A DNA stretch of 64,000 bases, taken from Bedellia somnulentella. Taxonomy: Eukaryota > Arthropoda > Insecta > Lepidoptera > Bedelliidae. Of this stretch, positions 45,228 through 56,874 are shown in pieces. Numbering within the stretch: position 1 is the stretch's first letter; each line of letters starts with the position of its first letter. The notes under the pieces were generated by a model, which did not search any database, was not told the origin of the DNA, and saw only the letters and a program-made list of their open reading frames with translations. Location of the stretch: contig OY755173.1 of NCBI GenBank assembly GCA_963576735.1, forward strand, positions 13,176,873-13,240,872, read 5' to 3'. A program made the translations under genes and the position numbers.

Positions 45228-45410
45228 TAAAAGTCCATCGATTTGTCAGAGAAACGGTTATGAAATGGCGATCAAGCTGTATAATCTAGTAAAGGATGAG
45301 ACAAAATTACTGACATACAATAAATATAAAATTATCATTTTTAATTATCTGTTGGACAACTGTTTCTATATAATTGATGACTTTATTAAAAATTGCAATA
45401 TATGACTTTA
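45228..45410 (+). mobile_element. LINE C-terminal fragment
   Basis: The reading YEMAIKLYNLVKDETKLL, then IFNYLLDNCFYIIDDFI, is the closing motif of CR1/Jockey-type polymerases (compare MAIKIYNKL at about 11240). The A10 and T15 runs next to it belong to the same homopolymer-rich stretch. Confidence 0.55.
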
Positions 45411-45744
45411 AAAATTTAAACTATGTTTTTCTCTTTTTTTTTTTTTTTGACATTGAAATTGTAATAAAGTTTATATAATATTTTGACATGTGTGATTGAT
45501 GTGATTTACTGTATAATATAATAATTATATTTTTATTTATTTTTTTATGACATTTTAATTTTAATAAAATTTAGAATATGTGTACATGTGTTGCCTTGAT
45601 TGACTTACAAAATTTTAATAATGTTTAATTTTTTTTTTTTATTACGATAGACAATGTTATTATAGTAGTTTTAAGATATGTAAAAAAAAATTATCAATAA
45701 TTTTAATGTTTAAAAATTTGCACACCTTACTGGCAGTACATACA

Positions 45745-48530
45745 TCAAATTCAAATTCAAATTCATTTATTTCCAAAAACAGTACATTACAGTTATTCTT
45801 ATATCTGTGGCCCCCGCACTAGGTTAGACCTGTATCGCGGGCAGCCTAATAAATTATACAAAAAAAAAAAAGATCTCGGATAAAATGACAATATAATTAA
45901 TTCAATCAATTAATAATAATTAATTAATTAATAGTGATTAATTCATAATATGATATTATATATATTTTTAGGTACAATAATATATACATTTTTTATTATT
46001 TAAGATAAGGTTAATATAATGAATGAGTAGGTGTATGTAAGTGTGTAAGTGTGTGTGTGTTTGCGCATCAGTTTTGTGGTTTTGTGTTAGGTCACTCGTT
46101 TATTCATTTTGTTATTTTTAGAAGATTCTCAGTCTCTTCATAGTCTAGGGTAAGAAGATAGCTAATAACTTCAGACTTAAAATTGCCTTGATTATTGTTT
46201 TTTAATATTTTGTTAACTTTTTCATACAGATAAGGTCCCAAAAAGTTGAAAAATTTCTGCGCAAAGGTAGTTTTTGTTCTAGGTCGGGGTATAGATTGAA
46301 CACGAGATGGAAGCAACTTGCCTGGTTCATTCGACTTTCGGTATATGGTGTGGTAGATGAGTGATGCACGTAATATAAAAAGTTGACGCACAGAAAGCAC
46401 TTTAGCTTCCTGATATAGCAGTTTTGTGGGATACCGGAATGGTTTGTTTAGAGTGACTTTCAAGACGGATCTTTGGGATCTCTCTGCTTCAAGCATAGCT
46501 GTTTTTGCTGCTCCGCCCCAGGCCAAGATACAGTATGACATTACTGACTGGCAGAGAGATTTGTATACCGTCAAAAGAAGGTTGATTCCTGCAGCTCCTC
46601 TGAGCAATTTCATTATGTGACTCAGTTTCCTCACTCTACTTGAGACGGCGGTAATATGATTTTTAAAAGATAAATTTTCATCTAAGATTATTCCAAGATA
46701 TTTCAGTGACGACGGGTTGTTCAATTCTTGGCAAGTACACGTTTCTGAGAGGCAGTTAGCCGAATGAACCTTAAGGGAATGAGTTGCAGAAGGTTTTGAT
46801 CTTTTAGTCTTATGAAAGCAAAGATATTGAGTCTTGGAAGAATTAAGGGTAAGTAAATTCCTGTTTAACCAAGCGAGAATTAGATCTAGGCTGGATTGAG
46901 CTTTATTAAATGCCTTTTGCCAGGAGGTCTCTCTAATAATAATGGCAGTGTCATCGGCGTAGCAAAATATTTCCATGTCGTTTGACTTTTGGAGGACATT
47001 TGCTACGCTGTCAATGTAGATGATAAATAGAATTGGCCCTAAAATACTACCTTGAGGGACTCCGAAAGGTATATCTGCCAATTTGCTCTGAAATTCATGA
47101 ACAGCCACATACTGTTTTCTCTCTCTTAAGTAGCTACTGAACCATTCCAGTGCTAGGCCTCGTATCCCCAGACGTTCGAGCTTTCTGAGCAAAATCACAT
47201 GTGAAACAGTATCAAATGCTTTTGATAAGTCTAGGAATATGCCCAAACAAGCATCACCGTTATCTAAAGCCTGAGTGACTTTACTGAGAAGACCATGAAT
47301 AGCATCCTCTGTGGACCTATTATTGCGGAATCCAAATTGGTTAGGTGAAAGGAGCTCAAACTTTTCGAGATAGTTTGTTAATCTCTTGGCAACAACTTTC
47401 TCCAGTATTTTTGAAAATGCACAGAGTAGAGAAATTGGTCGGTAGTTAGAGGGATCAGTTTTTTTACCAGATTTATGAATTGGAACAATTTTTGCTGTCT
47501 TCCATGTGTCGGGGAATACCCCAGAAGATAAACTTTTGTTAACAATAAAGGTTAGTGGTTCAATCAGATAAGGGCGTAACTTTTTAATTGTGAGGTTTGT
47601 AATTTTGTCCATACCTGGCGCGCTTTCAGAAACAAGAATATCGATAATAGACGAGACTTCAACTGAATCAGAAGGAGTGAGAAAGAAGGAATGAGGTGAG
47701 TCGGAAGCGTGATCTAGTTCCAAAGCTAATTCGCTTTCTGTTTGGTGAATTTCCTGTAATATCTTATTTGCTAGATTTTGACCGACAGTAGCAAAAAATT
47801 CGTTGCAATTTGTGAGAGACATTTCAGGGGAGGTATGTGATGAAAGAAGCTCAGAACATGGTGATTTTGCTTTATTAAGGCAGCAAATATTTTTTATAGT
47901 TTTCCACAATTTCTTAGGGTTTCGAGTATTTGTTGCAAGTTCTTCACTCTCATACTGTACTTTTAGTTTTTTTAGAAGTTCGCCTAGAAAATTTCGGTAT
48001 CGCTTGTAGCTTGATTGTAGTATTAGGTTACTCGGTTCTTTTTTCAATTTTAAGTGGAGATTGTCACGATGTTGCATACACCTTAAAAGGCCAGGTGTGA
48101 CCCATTTTTTAAGATGGGCTTTTTTTCTACTAATCGTTTTTAGTTGCGTGTGTTTGTTTATGTGTTGCGTCAAGGTGGTAACAAAAATTTTGGCTGCGTC
48201 AGAAGCATTGTCTGAGTCGTACATTGACGACCAGATAGAAGGATTCTGCAATTCTAGCGCCAGTTCTGTATAGTTAATCTTCGATATAGTTTTGATGTGC
48301 TTAGGTCTCTTAATACGGGTTTGGATGCCAGTAATTACAACATCATGATCAGTTATGCCAGAGGCGAAGACAACTCCTACACCTTGTAGCGAACATTCCA
48401 AAAAAACGTGGTCTAAGCAAGCCTTACCTCTAGTAGGCACAGTAATTGCTGGAATAAGGTTCATCTCTGCTGCCAGACAGAGGTAATTGGTTACATTATT
48501 ATAGGCCTTCATTTTATATACCACCATTTA
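45745..48530 (-). mobile_element. CR1/Jockey-like LINE with intact 807-codon polymerase frame
   Basis: Frame 48527 to 46104. It starts in the endonuclease C-terminus (LDHVFLECS, GITDHDVVITG), so the nuclease N-terminus and ORF1 are missing. Reverse transcriptase motifs: ESAPGMDKITNL; NYRPISLLCAFSKILEK; NQFGFRNNRSTEDAI; FLDLSKAFDTVSH near residue 435; GVPQGSILGP near 490; FCYADDTAII near 522; and LKYLGIILDENLSFKNHI. The C-terminus has FFNFLGPYLYEKVNKIL. The 3' untranslated part ends at 45745 in TTGAAT repeats after AATAAATG, a common tail in lepidopteran LINEs. Apart from 5' truncation nothing is broken. Confidence 0.88.
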
Positions 48531-48712
48531 TACTCATGTATTGGCAAATAAATGATTTTTATTTTTTTATTTATTATTTATTTAAAAGTTATACTTAGCT
48601 TCAACCAGTTCTGTGATGGTAAAATAATGATGTGCTTCTGATCCCATCTATACTACTTCAGCACAACCTCATCACTGGATGTCAAATGACGAAGACGGAC
48701 CTCTCCAAGTCC

Positions 48713-48799
48713 TCATTTTAGATTGTCTATGGCACCGAGAAGCCCTGGAGGCTTGCCAATTGGAATGCTAGACTTGTCTCCGGACATTGTACATTCAAC
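48713..48799 (-). CDS. Candidate terminal coding exon of an unidentified gene
   Basis: On the minus strand a good acceptor (TTAAACATTTCAG) is followed by VECTMSGDKSSIPIGKPP, then GLLGAIDNLK and TGA. AATAAA repeats about 130 bases further on (near 48570-48590) could serve for polyadenylation. The reading is short (28 residues) and I cannot name the protein, but acceptor, stop and poly(A) context are coherent. Earlier exons would lie at higher coordinates, beyond the minisatellite. Confidence 0.35.
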   Translation of the reverse strand, partial: VECTMSGDKSSIPIGKPPGLLGAIDNLK

Positions 48800-48809
48800 C
48801 TGAAATGTT

Positions 48810-49344
48810 TAAAATATCCGAAACGTAAACTATTCTTCATAGATGTCATAAGCAAGTAGCAAAGTATATTAATGTATTCAGACGTTTACGTTAATAATCT
48901 TACTCAAATAAACATAAATTAAAATAAAATGAAGTTCATGATCTTTTCAACAGTGATAATAATGACTCATAATGATCCAGCAAGATAAATAGAAAAAAAC
49001 GGTAATGATAATAATTAGAAAAGCAGGTAAATATAAAAACAATTCGGTAACAAGAAAACAATTCAGTCACCATTCTTAGCTAACAAATTACTTGGCAATA
49101 AAATGTACCTACAATATTTTTAGTATTAGTTACTAGTTGTTGCAATTATAGCCTTTCAAATAAAATTAGTATCGTTATGTAATTCAACTACTAGTATTTA
49201 TACATTCATTTTCTTAAGTAGCTTATTATTTGAACAAGTAATCGTCAACTATGATGAATAAAATAGGTCTACAGAAATAATATATTCATATATATTCGGC
49301 GTGCTTGTTCATGTTTATGTTATATTCATACACACTCTCTCTAC
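48810..49344. other. AT-rich sequence before the minisatellite
   Basis: No open frame, repeat family or RNA gene that I can support. Confidence 0.5.
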
Positions 49345-49540
49345 CCGTCATTGCATTGCATTAAATAAATAAGTAGCGAAGGAAACGTACCAGTCACTAC
49401 ATTGTATAAAATAAATGAGAAGCGAGGGAAACGTACCCATCACCCATCACTAGAATATATTAAATAAATAAGTAGCGAAGGAAACGTACCAGTCACTACA
49501 TTGTATAAAATAAATGAGAAGCGAGGGAAACGTACCCATC

Positions 49541-49575
<35 letters not shown>

Positions 49576-52165
49576 AGCCTTTACTATAGTGTCCCACTGC
49601 TGGGCAAAGGCCTCCCCCTGTTGAGTCCACACGTCCCGGCTCTGTGCCACCTCCGGCCACCCCGGCAAAAACTTATCTAGATCGTCCCGCCATCTCCGCC
49701 GAGGCCTGCCCCTACGCCGGTAACCGTCTTGTGGCACCCAGTCTGTGGCGATCTTCGCCCATCTGTCTGGGTGCATACGACTTATGTGACCGGCCCAGTT
49801 CCACTTTAGCTTGGCGGTTTGTGCACCCACATCAGCAATGCCAGTTAAGGAGCGCAGTGTGGTGTTCCTTACGCGGTCAGACCTGCGAACACTGAGAATG
49901 CTGCGCTCCATTGCTCGCTGGCAAACCTTGAGTTTGGACTTCACCCATCACTAGAATATATTAAATAAATAAGTAGCGAAGGAAACGTACCAGTCACTAC
50001 ATTGTATAAAATAAATGAGAAGCGAGGGAAACGTACCCATCACTAGAATATATTAAATAAATAAGTAGCGAAGGAAACGTACCAGTCACTACATTGTATA
50101 AAATAAATGAGAAGCGAGGGAAACATACCCATCACTAGATTATATTAAATAAATAAGTAGCGAAGGAAACGTACCAGTCACTACATTGTATAAAATAAAT
50201 GAGAAGCGAGGGAAACGTACCCATCACTAGAATATATTAAATAAATAAGTAGCGAAGGAAACGTACCAGTCACTACATTGTATAAAATAAATGAGAAGCG
50301 AGGGAAACGTACCCATCACTAGAATATATTAAATAAATAAGTAGCGAAGGAAACGTACCAGTCACTACATTGTATAAAATAAATGAGAAGCGAGGGAAAC
50401 ATACCCATCACTAGATTATATTAAATAAATAAGTAGCGAAGGAAACGTACCAGTCACTACATTGTATAAAATAAATGAGAAGCGAGGGAAACGTACCCAT
50501 CACTAGATTATATTAAATAAATAAGTAGCGAAGGAAACGTACCAGTCACTACATTGTATAAAATAAATGAGAAGCGAGGGAAACGTACCCATCACTAGAT
50601 TATATTAAATAAATAAGTAGCGAAGGAAACGTACCAGTCACTACATTGTATAAAATAAATGAGAAGCGAGGGAAACGTACCCATCACTAGATTATATTAA
50701 ATAAATAAGTAGCGAAGGAAACGTACCAGTCACTACATTGTATAAAATAAATGAGAAGCGAGGGAAACGTACCCATCACTAGATTATATTAAATAAATAA
50801 GTAGCGAAGGAAACGTACCAGTCACTACATTGTATAAAATAAATGAGAAGCGAGGGAAACGTACCCATCACTAGAATATATTAAATAAATAAGTAGCGAA
50901 GGAAACGTACCAGTCACTACATTGTATAAAATAAATGAGAAGCGAGGGAAACGTACCCATCACTAGATTATATTAAATAAATAAGTAGCGAAGGAAACGT
51001 ACCAGTCACTACATTGTATAAAATAAATGAGAAGCGAGGGAAACGTACCCATCACTAGATTATATTAAATAAATAAGTAGCGAAGGAAACGTACCAGTCA
51101 CTACATTGTATAAAATAAATGAGAAGCGAGGGAAACGTACCCATCACTAGAATATATTAAATAAATAAGTAGCGAAGGAAACGTACCAGTCACTACATTG
51201 TATAAAATAAATGAGAAGCGAGGGAAACGTACCCATCACTAGATTATATTAAATAAATAAGTAGCGAAGGAAACGTACCAGTCACTACATTGTATAAAAT
51301 AAATGAGAAGCGAGGGAAACGTACCCATCACTAGAATATATTAAATAAATAAGTAGCGAAGGAAACGTACCAGTCACTACATTGTATAAAATAAATGAGA
51401 AGCGAGGGAAACGTACCCATCACTAGATTATATTAAATAAATAAGTAGCGAAGGAAACGTACCAGTCATTACATTGTATAAAATAAATGAGAAGCGAGGG
51501 AAACGTACCCATCACTAGATTATATTAAATAAATAAGTAGCGAAGGAAACGTACCAGTCACTACATTGTATAAAATAAATGAGAAGCGAGGGAAACGTAC
51601 CCATCACTAGAATATATTAAATAAATAAGTAGCGAAGGAAACGTACCAGTCACTACATTGTATAAAATAAATGAGAAGCGAGGGAAACGTACCCATCACT
51701 AGATTATATTAAATAAATAAGTAGCGAAGGAAACGTACCAGTCACTACATTGTATAAAAATAAATGAGAAGCGAGGGAAACGTACCCATCACTAGAATAT
51801 ATTAAATAAATAAGTAGCGAAGGAAACGTACCAGTCACTACATTGTATAAAATAAATGAGAAGCGAGGGAAACGTACCCATCACTAGATTATATTAAATA
51901 AATAAGTAGCGAAGGAAACGTACCAGTCACTACATTGTATAAAATAAATGAGAAGCGAGGGAAACGTACCCATCACTAGAATATATTAAATAAATAAGTA
52001 GCGAAGGAAACGTACCAGTCACTACATTGTATAAAATAAATGAGAAGCGAGGGAAACGTACCCATCACTAGATTATATTAAATAAATAAGTAGCGAAGGA
52101 AACGTACCAGTCACTACATTGCATTAAATAAATAGGTAGCGAGAGAAACTTACCTTTCAAATGGT
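49345..52165. repeat. 92-bp dimeric minisatellite, about 25 copies
   Basis: Each 92-bp unit is two related 46-base halves: TAGAATATATTAAATAAATA...CGTACCAGTCAC and TACATTGTATAAAATAAATG...CGTACCCATCAC. Both share GCGARGGAAACGTACC. Units vary at GAAT/GATT and, twice (near 50124 and 50400), CGTACC becomes CATACC. Both outer edges (49350 and 52117) carry a third half-unit form with CATTGCATTAAATAAATA, perhaps the ancestral monomer. One unit near 51757 has an extra A. A LINE interrupts the array at 49543-49942. Confidence 0.95.
49543..49942 (-). mobile_element. RTE-like LINE 3' fragment inserted in the minisatellite
   Basis: On the minus strand the 3' end is a 29-base poly(A) (T at 49543-49571) and the frame reads SDRVRNTTLRSLTG, KLKWNWAGHISRMHPDRW and RRRGRPRRRWRDDLDKF, an RTE-type C-terminus. 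The family differs from the 44 kb copy. ACCCATCAC on both sides (49534-49542 and 49943-49951) is a 9-base target duplication taken from the repeat unit itself. It is 5'-truncated, as usual for target-primed insertion. Confidence 0.9.
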
Positions 52166-52169
52166 TTCT

Positions 52170-53427
52170 CGCCACCCACTTTTTATTATTATTAATTTTT
52201 TTTAATATTATAATTCTTCTATTATGTTCCCCTATATTTATGAAGCTGCTTTATTAGTTAAGAGAGAAATCTATAATTATACATGCGCTCCCCTAAGATT
52301 TCACTCTGAATGTCTGCAAAATCTCAATAAAGACAAACTATATGTACCTCATTATAATTATTAATTAGCCTCAAGCAGCAAAATTATTTTTATTATGGCT
52401 TGTAGAATTTATAATGCAAATTCTATAAATATAAAATTGTTATGTTTTAATAAATTTTAAAAAAATAAAAGAAATGCTTGAATGCTTGAATGGCTATTAG
52501 GATATTGTTTTTATTATATTTTATTTGAATATGGTTTTAGCTGTGAGATTGACATTTTAAACTTAGGGTGACATGTAATTAGTTAAGTCATTCTTTATTT
52601 TTGTCTTTATTATAATTTAAAATCATATTCCTATACTAATAAAATGTAAAGACTTATGTTGTAAGCTTGGAAAAACAAAATGTGTAGGGAACAATAACTT
52701 ATATGCTGTAACCACCTTGTAACCCACATTTACAGCGAATAAATTACTACATTGATTAATAATTCACTAAGTATTAATATATTCAATGCATAAGAAATAG
52801 AAGAATTCCAAATTTGAATTGTAGTCTAAAAATGTGTAAAAATTAAAGTGGTATTATTCATATATATTACTGATATACTCATTTAATCTTATAATCACAA
52901 TTACTCGTAATTGCATCTAACCAAAATAAATATGGTGGATAAAGAATTTGAAATTGTTTCCAATAAGAACAAAAGTTTAATCACTTATTTGATTTGTGTT
53001 GTTAACAAATACGTAGTGTACTTATAATTTAATTTGTCATAGTGACGCCACAATTTAAACAGAAGTTCTTAAGTCAACTCATCGTTACTTTAGGGATCAG
53101 CTTAACCCACTCATACGTCTACTATTTACAGAGAAAGTTAAAGTTACTACAGCTGATTGCTCCAAAACTAACTGGGAGTGCCCTAGCCAAGCACTTCGGA
53201 ACCATTCCGTACGCAGCTTTACAATATTACGCTCAAATATTGGTTTCTTCGAAACAATGACTATTCTATAAACATTAAAATACTTTGTTCGAGCATCGAT
53301 TTGCTATATTATAAATCATAAAATGTTAAATGGCGTCACTACAACAATGTGGAAAAGAAAAATAAATGAATAAACAAAAAGCAATGTACATACTTGAATG
53401 GACGTGAATATATCACCGCTTCTGAAG
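52170..53427. other. AT-rich intergenic sequence with one unexplained open frame
   Basis: Nothing is recognised except a plus frame at 53042-53260 beginning TPQFKQKFLSQLIVTLG (no ATG) and containing AKHFGTIPYAALQYYAQIL. The first part faintly recalls a sugar-transporter start and the second a lipase segment, but neither is convincing. Confidence 0.4.
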
Positions 53428-53626
53428 TTTGAAGAAAACGACTATTAAATGATATATCACCACTTTAATTTCTATTTCATCTCCATTATTTTATGCATTG
53501 ATCACAAGTTAGTCTCCCGCGCATCCACACTGGAATCCCGCGTTCATCCTTCACTCATCTTGACATTGACATCCATTGACGGGTCACGGCACACTGTCGG
53601 TGTTGCCAATTCATAAAAATATGACA
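53428..53626. repeat. 199-bp sequence identical to 40422-40620 (copy 2)
   Basis: Same orientation and same bases throughout. Right of it, ACAATATAGTGTTT occurs at 53624 and again near 53670, so a further small insertion may have happened there. Confidence 0.85.
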
Positions 53627-53983
53627 ATATAGTGTTTTCAATCTCAATCTAGTGTAGTTACTCTGCTCTGATACAATATAGTGTTTGTATATTTTTTTTT
53701 ATAGGAATATTGAAATTAATACCTAGGTATAAAGATGTATTAACTTTAGAAAAAAAAACTTACTACCTATCAAATTTATTTTTATTTTTTATTTCGTGTT
53801 ACTAAAAATATAAGAATTTTGTGAGTAATTTACAACTATTGTTTTAGGGAGAAGATGACGAATTTAATTGGTTGGCAGGAGCAACGCCGTCTCCAGTCAT
53901 CGATAATATCGATAACTGATCGATAGTTATCGACAATATCGACCAACACTAGTAAATCAACCGCGTTTATTGCCGTGGCGTGT

Positions 53984-54024
53984 GATGAACGTTTTTGACT
54001 AAAACTCTTGGCGTGGAAAGGGTT
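53984..54024 (-). mobile_element. piggyBac-like terminal sequence
   Basis: Read on the minus strand: TTAACCCTTTCCACGCCAAG. It matches the 39441 end (TTAACCTTTTCAGCGCCAA) at most positions, including the TTAA target. It may be the end of a second small element containing the 53428 repeat. Confidence 0.4.
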
Positions 54025-54066
54025 AAATAAATAAATAAATAAATTATTACGTCCAGAAATGAGAAC

Positions 54067-54431
54067 ATAACAAAACATAAACATAAACGTTCACGCCGAA
54101 TGTCCCCGAAGGGGTTGGCAGAGGTACTAATACTTCTGAACATCACGTGATTTTGTCACCTGGTGATCAGAGTACCCACTTTTTGCATGGACAGTGTACT
54201 CACGCGTTAGGGGGCAGGCCTATCGTCGTTTTGTACGAATACACTGTCACATGACTAAGTACAACTCAGCCATGTGGGTTCCCTCACGATGTTTACCCTC
54301 ACCGTTAACAACCGTGATAAATTAACCACACATATATCTTTAGAAAAGACAAATTGGTGTAGGCCCGACCCGGGATTTGAACACTAGTTGTTTGCACGAT
54401 AACCGGTGTTCTACCCATTGAGCTATCACGT
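54067..54431 (-). repeat. Full-length tRNA-derived SINE (family B, copy 2)
   Basis: Closely matches 27221-27586 over the whole body, with a few changes (GATCAGAGTACCCACTTTTT, GGGCAGGCCTATCGTCG) and one lost base in the head (ATAACCGGTGTTC). Confidence 0.85.
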
Positions 54432-54593
54432 CGTCATCGGAAATGAGAAAGGCACTAATATTTACACGAGACCACACCGAAAAGATTGGAAATAGAAAAC
54501 CTAATGTCTCTCTATGGACTATCTAATCTATTCCTAAATAGACTAGATTAAAATATCCTTGGTGTATGAAATTCAATATCATCCTAAACACAA

Positions 54594-54812
54594 CCCAATC
54601 ACGGACCTACACCAATTTGCCTTCTCTAAAGTCATATATGTGGTTAATTTATCATGGTTGTTAACGGTAAGGGACACATCGTGACGAAACCCACATGGCT
54701 AAGTTATAGTTATTCGTAGAAAACGGCAATAGCTTATCCCCTATCACGTGAGTACTTTACTTTACTCCAACCCCTTCGACGATATATGGCGTGAATGTTC
54801 GGTTGTGTCTTT
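54594..54812 (+). repeat. tRNA-derived SINE (family B), diverged plus-strand copy
   Basis: CACGGACCTACACCAATTTG, CATCGTGACGAAACCCACAT and GGCGTGAATGTTCGG follow family B order on the plus strand. Most of the tRNA head is lost. It forms an inverted pair with the copy at 54067-54431. Confidence 0.65.
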
Positions 54813-54819
54813 GAGTCTT

Positions 54820-55700
54820 TATAGGAAAGGACGTATTAAGTTCGAACAGTCGATAGTAAATTAAAATGATTAAGTATTTTAAAGGGCATCTCTGTCCGGG
54901 CCACTATCACGGTAATAGTTAATACGAAAGTAAGATATGGTAAGGTTACACTAATCAAACTTTCCTTAAATGGCTTATGTCCCTCGGTGGTTGTGACGAA
55001 GATCAATAACTTAAAGTTTAAAATCTAGAACTGACTACTTCTAAGCGTTTTACAACGAAGTATCTACGAGTATTTCACTTTGTTTTAATTTTGGCCAAGT
55101 GAGAATTACATTGAGTTGACCTGATTATATAAGATTAATAAAATTGTTATTTATACATTCCGATGTCATAATTTAATTCATGCTATATCTAATACCAGCT
55201 ATACTTAATTACGTCTAAATATAAATAATATTGGATGATTAATTGGTTTCTTTTTTATATTTGGCTCATACAATTTTGTTCCCAGTCGGGGAACAAAAAT
55301 TGGAAACAAAATAAGATTGGATGTGAAACAAGATCGGTGAGCCAGGTAAATTATAAAAAGTCTTAACTTTGGCATTCACTATTAAAGAGCACAACGAGGC
55401 TATTTCTAGCATAAATTGTACATCAATTGAGTAGTAAATATACCGAGAAGTAGTTATAAGATGATTCGAAAAATCGTTTAAAAATGTTATTTCTAGGTAA
55501 TGCTAGTACTTGTAGTATCGCTTTTGTACTTTAACCTGTAGAAGCACAATTCGCAGAGAAGAAAATTTATAATTTAAAAAAATACTAATGAATTCAGCAA
55601 AAAAATCTGTTATAAAATAAAAAAACAATAATTGCACAGTGCTTTAGGAATTTTAAATTTCTAGTTTAATTCCCTGGATCAAAATTGATATATCATTATT
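54820..55700. other. Intergenic or intronic sequence upstream of the channel exon
   Basis: Probably intron of the channel gene. An imperfect hairpin CAATTTTGTTCCC/GGGGAACAAAAATTG lies near 55270-55302. No further channel exon was found. Confidence 0.5.
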
Positions 55701-55708
55701 TTTTTTAG

Positions 55709-55933
55709 GATTCGCCAATACTGGATACGAGGCCAGCTAGTGATCGTCCCAGAAACATCGGAGCGCGGTTTGCAGCCGCGATTGATCGGGCCATAATGTT
55801 CTGTGGCGCCCAACATGGGGCTATCGACAGATACGCTCTCATTGGCTTCCCCATAAGTTTCGTACTCTTCACGATTATTTATTGGACAACCTATCTCAGT
55901 GAAGCACACCGCGCATCGCGGGACGGACCATGA
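55709..55933 (+). CDS. Last coding exon of a Cys-loop ligand-gated ion channel (TM4 end)
   Basis: An acceptor (TTTTTTTTAG) is followed by 74 codons open to TGA at 55931. The reading starts DSPILDTRPASDRPRN in the cytoplasmic loop, then a basic helix before the membrane (RFAAAIDRAIMFCGAQHG, IDRYA), then one hydrophobic segment LIGFPISFVLFTIIYWTTYL and a short tail. The IDRYA-(hydrophobic)-YW.TYL pattern is the M4 end of insect pentameric channels gated by glycine-family ligands (GABA, glutamate, histamine, pH-gated chloride channels). The subtype cannot be fixed from one exon. It is undamaged and has codon structure unlike the repeats around it. Earlier exons are probably upstream, beyond introns or outside the window. 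Confidence 0.78.
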   Translation, partial: DSPILDTRPASDRPRNIGARFAAAIDRAIMFCGAQHGAIDRYALIGFPISFVLFTIIYWTTYLSEAHRASRDGP

Positions 55934-56064
55934 CACTGAAAAACCTGTGCATAAGTCAATTATAAGTACTCGATACTTACGTGGACTTTTAAGTTTAGAT
56001 AAATGCTAGTCGACTCAGTGATTGTGATACAACAATTATTTATAGTGTATCAAAGAGCTACGTC

Positions 56065-56070
56065 AATAAA
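56065..56070 (+). promoter_or_regulatory. Poly(A) signal AATAAA for the channel gene
   Basis: AATAAA lies 132 bases after the channel stop codon, at a distance suited to a short 3' untranslated region. Confidence 0.5.
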
Positions 56071-56099
56071 GCCGTCCAAAGGACAGTGCCTTATTTATG

Positions 56100-56870
56100 G
56101 TGTGTGACGATAAATTAATTAATTATTAGTTATTAAATTAAGATGGCTAAAGGGACCATTTAAAATCTTAAAACACTATTTAATTCAATAATCATGTTCA
56201 GATCGGTAGAAAATATTTTGTCTCGTAGAGCAATAAGGTTCCTTTTGCCATGTGATTTTCTATTTTATAAGTATTTTAAGTGCAACCACAATTTTATTCA
56301 TAACTATATGACAAATAAAAATTGTATATATTATCACAGAAAAAAATATTATCAATTTAATAACTGGAAAGTCAGGCGTGAGGACTGTTATGCCTTCAGA
56401 AATAAAAATAAAGTTCGATAAAAAACGGATAATTTATTACTATCATGTACTTACTTACGATAGGGAAATATAACTGTAGATGTCTTCTACAATTGTATTT
56501 TGTGTGTATCTGTTATTGTAAATCACACTATCGAGCAATACAATAGTTGAAAATATGACATTCTTGACTTAAATGTGATTGATTAAATTAATTACATTAC
56601 GATTTCATTCAATACTCAGTAATTTGATTTCAGCTACATATTAGTGTTATGAGGCTTTAAGACTAAGGAGCAGTTGAATTGTGTTCACTAGGGAGTTGCA
56701 ATCTGTCCATTTATACTATTCAGCTCGCTTGAATTATTGAGCGAACTTTAGCCGAATCAAACTTTTTAAGCAGGAAACATTCTGTTCTTGACATGAGGTA
56801 CAAATTTCAATCGACGACGTAACGTTTACGGACGGAACTATCTATTTTTTCTCCATTCTTCTTCTATCTT
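56100..56870. other. AT-rich intergenic sequence
   Basis: The plus frame at 56194-56421 shows no domain and has random-like composition. Nothing else is seen. Confidence 0.5.
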
Positions 56871-56874
56871 ATTT

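Noticed and set aside
49345..52165. Regular short repeats that resemble a CRISPR array
   Set aside because: The units are contiguous 92-base dimers with no unique spacers, in a eukaryotic genome with LINEs and introns.
53042..53260. Plus-strand frame with transporter- or lipase-like scraps
   Set aside because: No ATG, no complete motif, and two different weak resemblances in one frame; not enough to call.
55679..55936. Minus-strand 85-codon frame
   Set aside because: It is the shadow of the channel exon on the plus strand.
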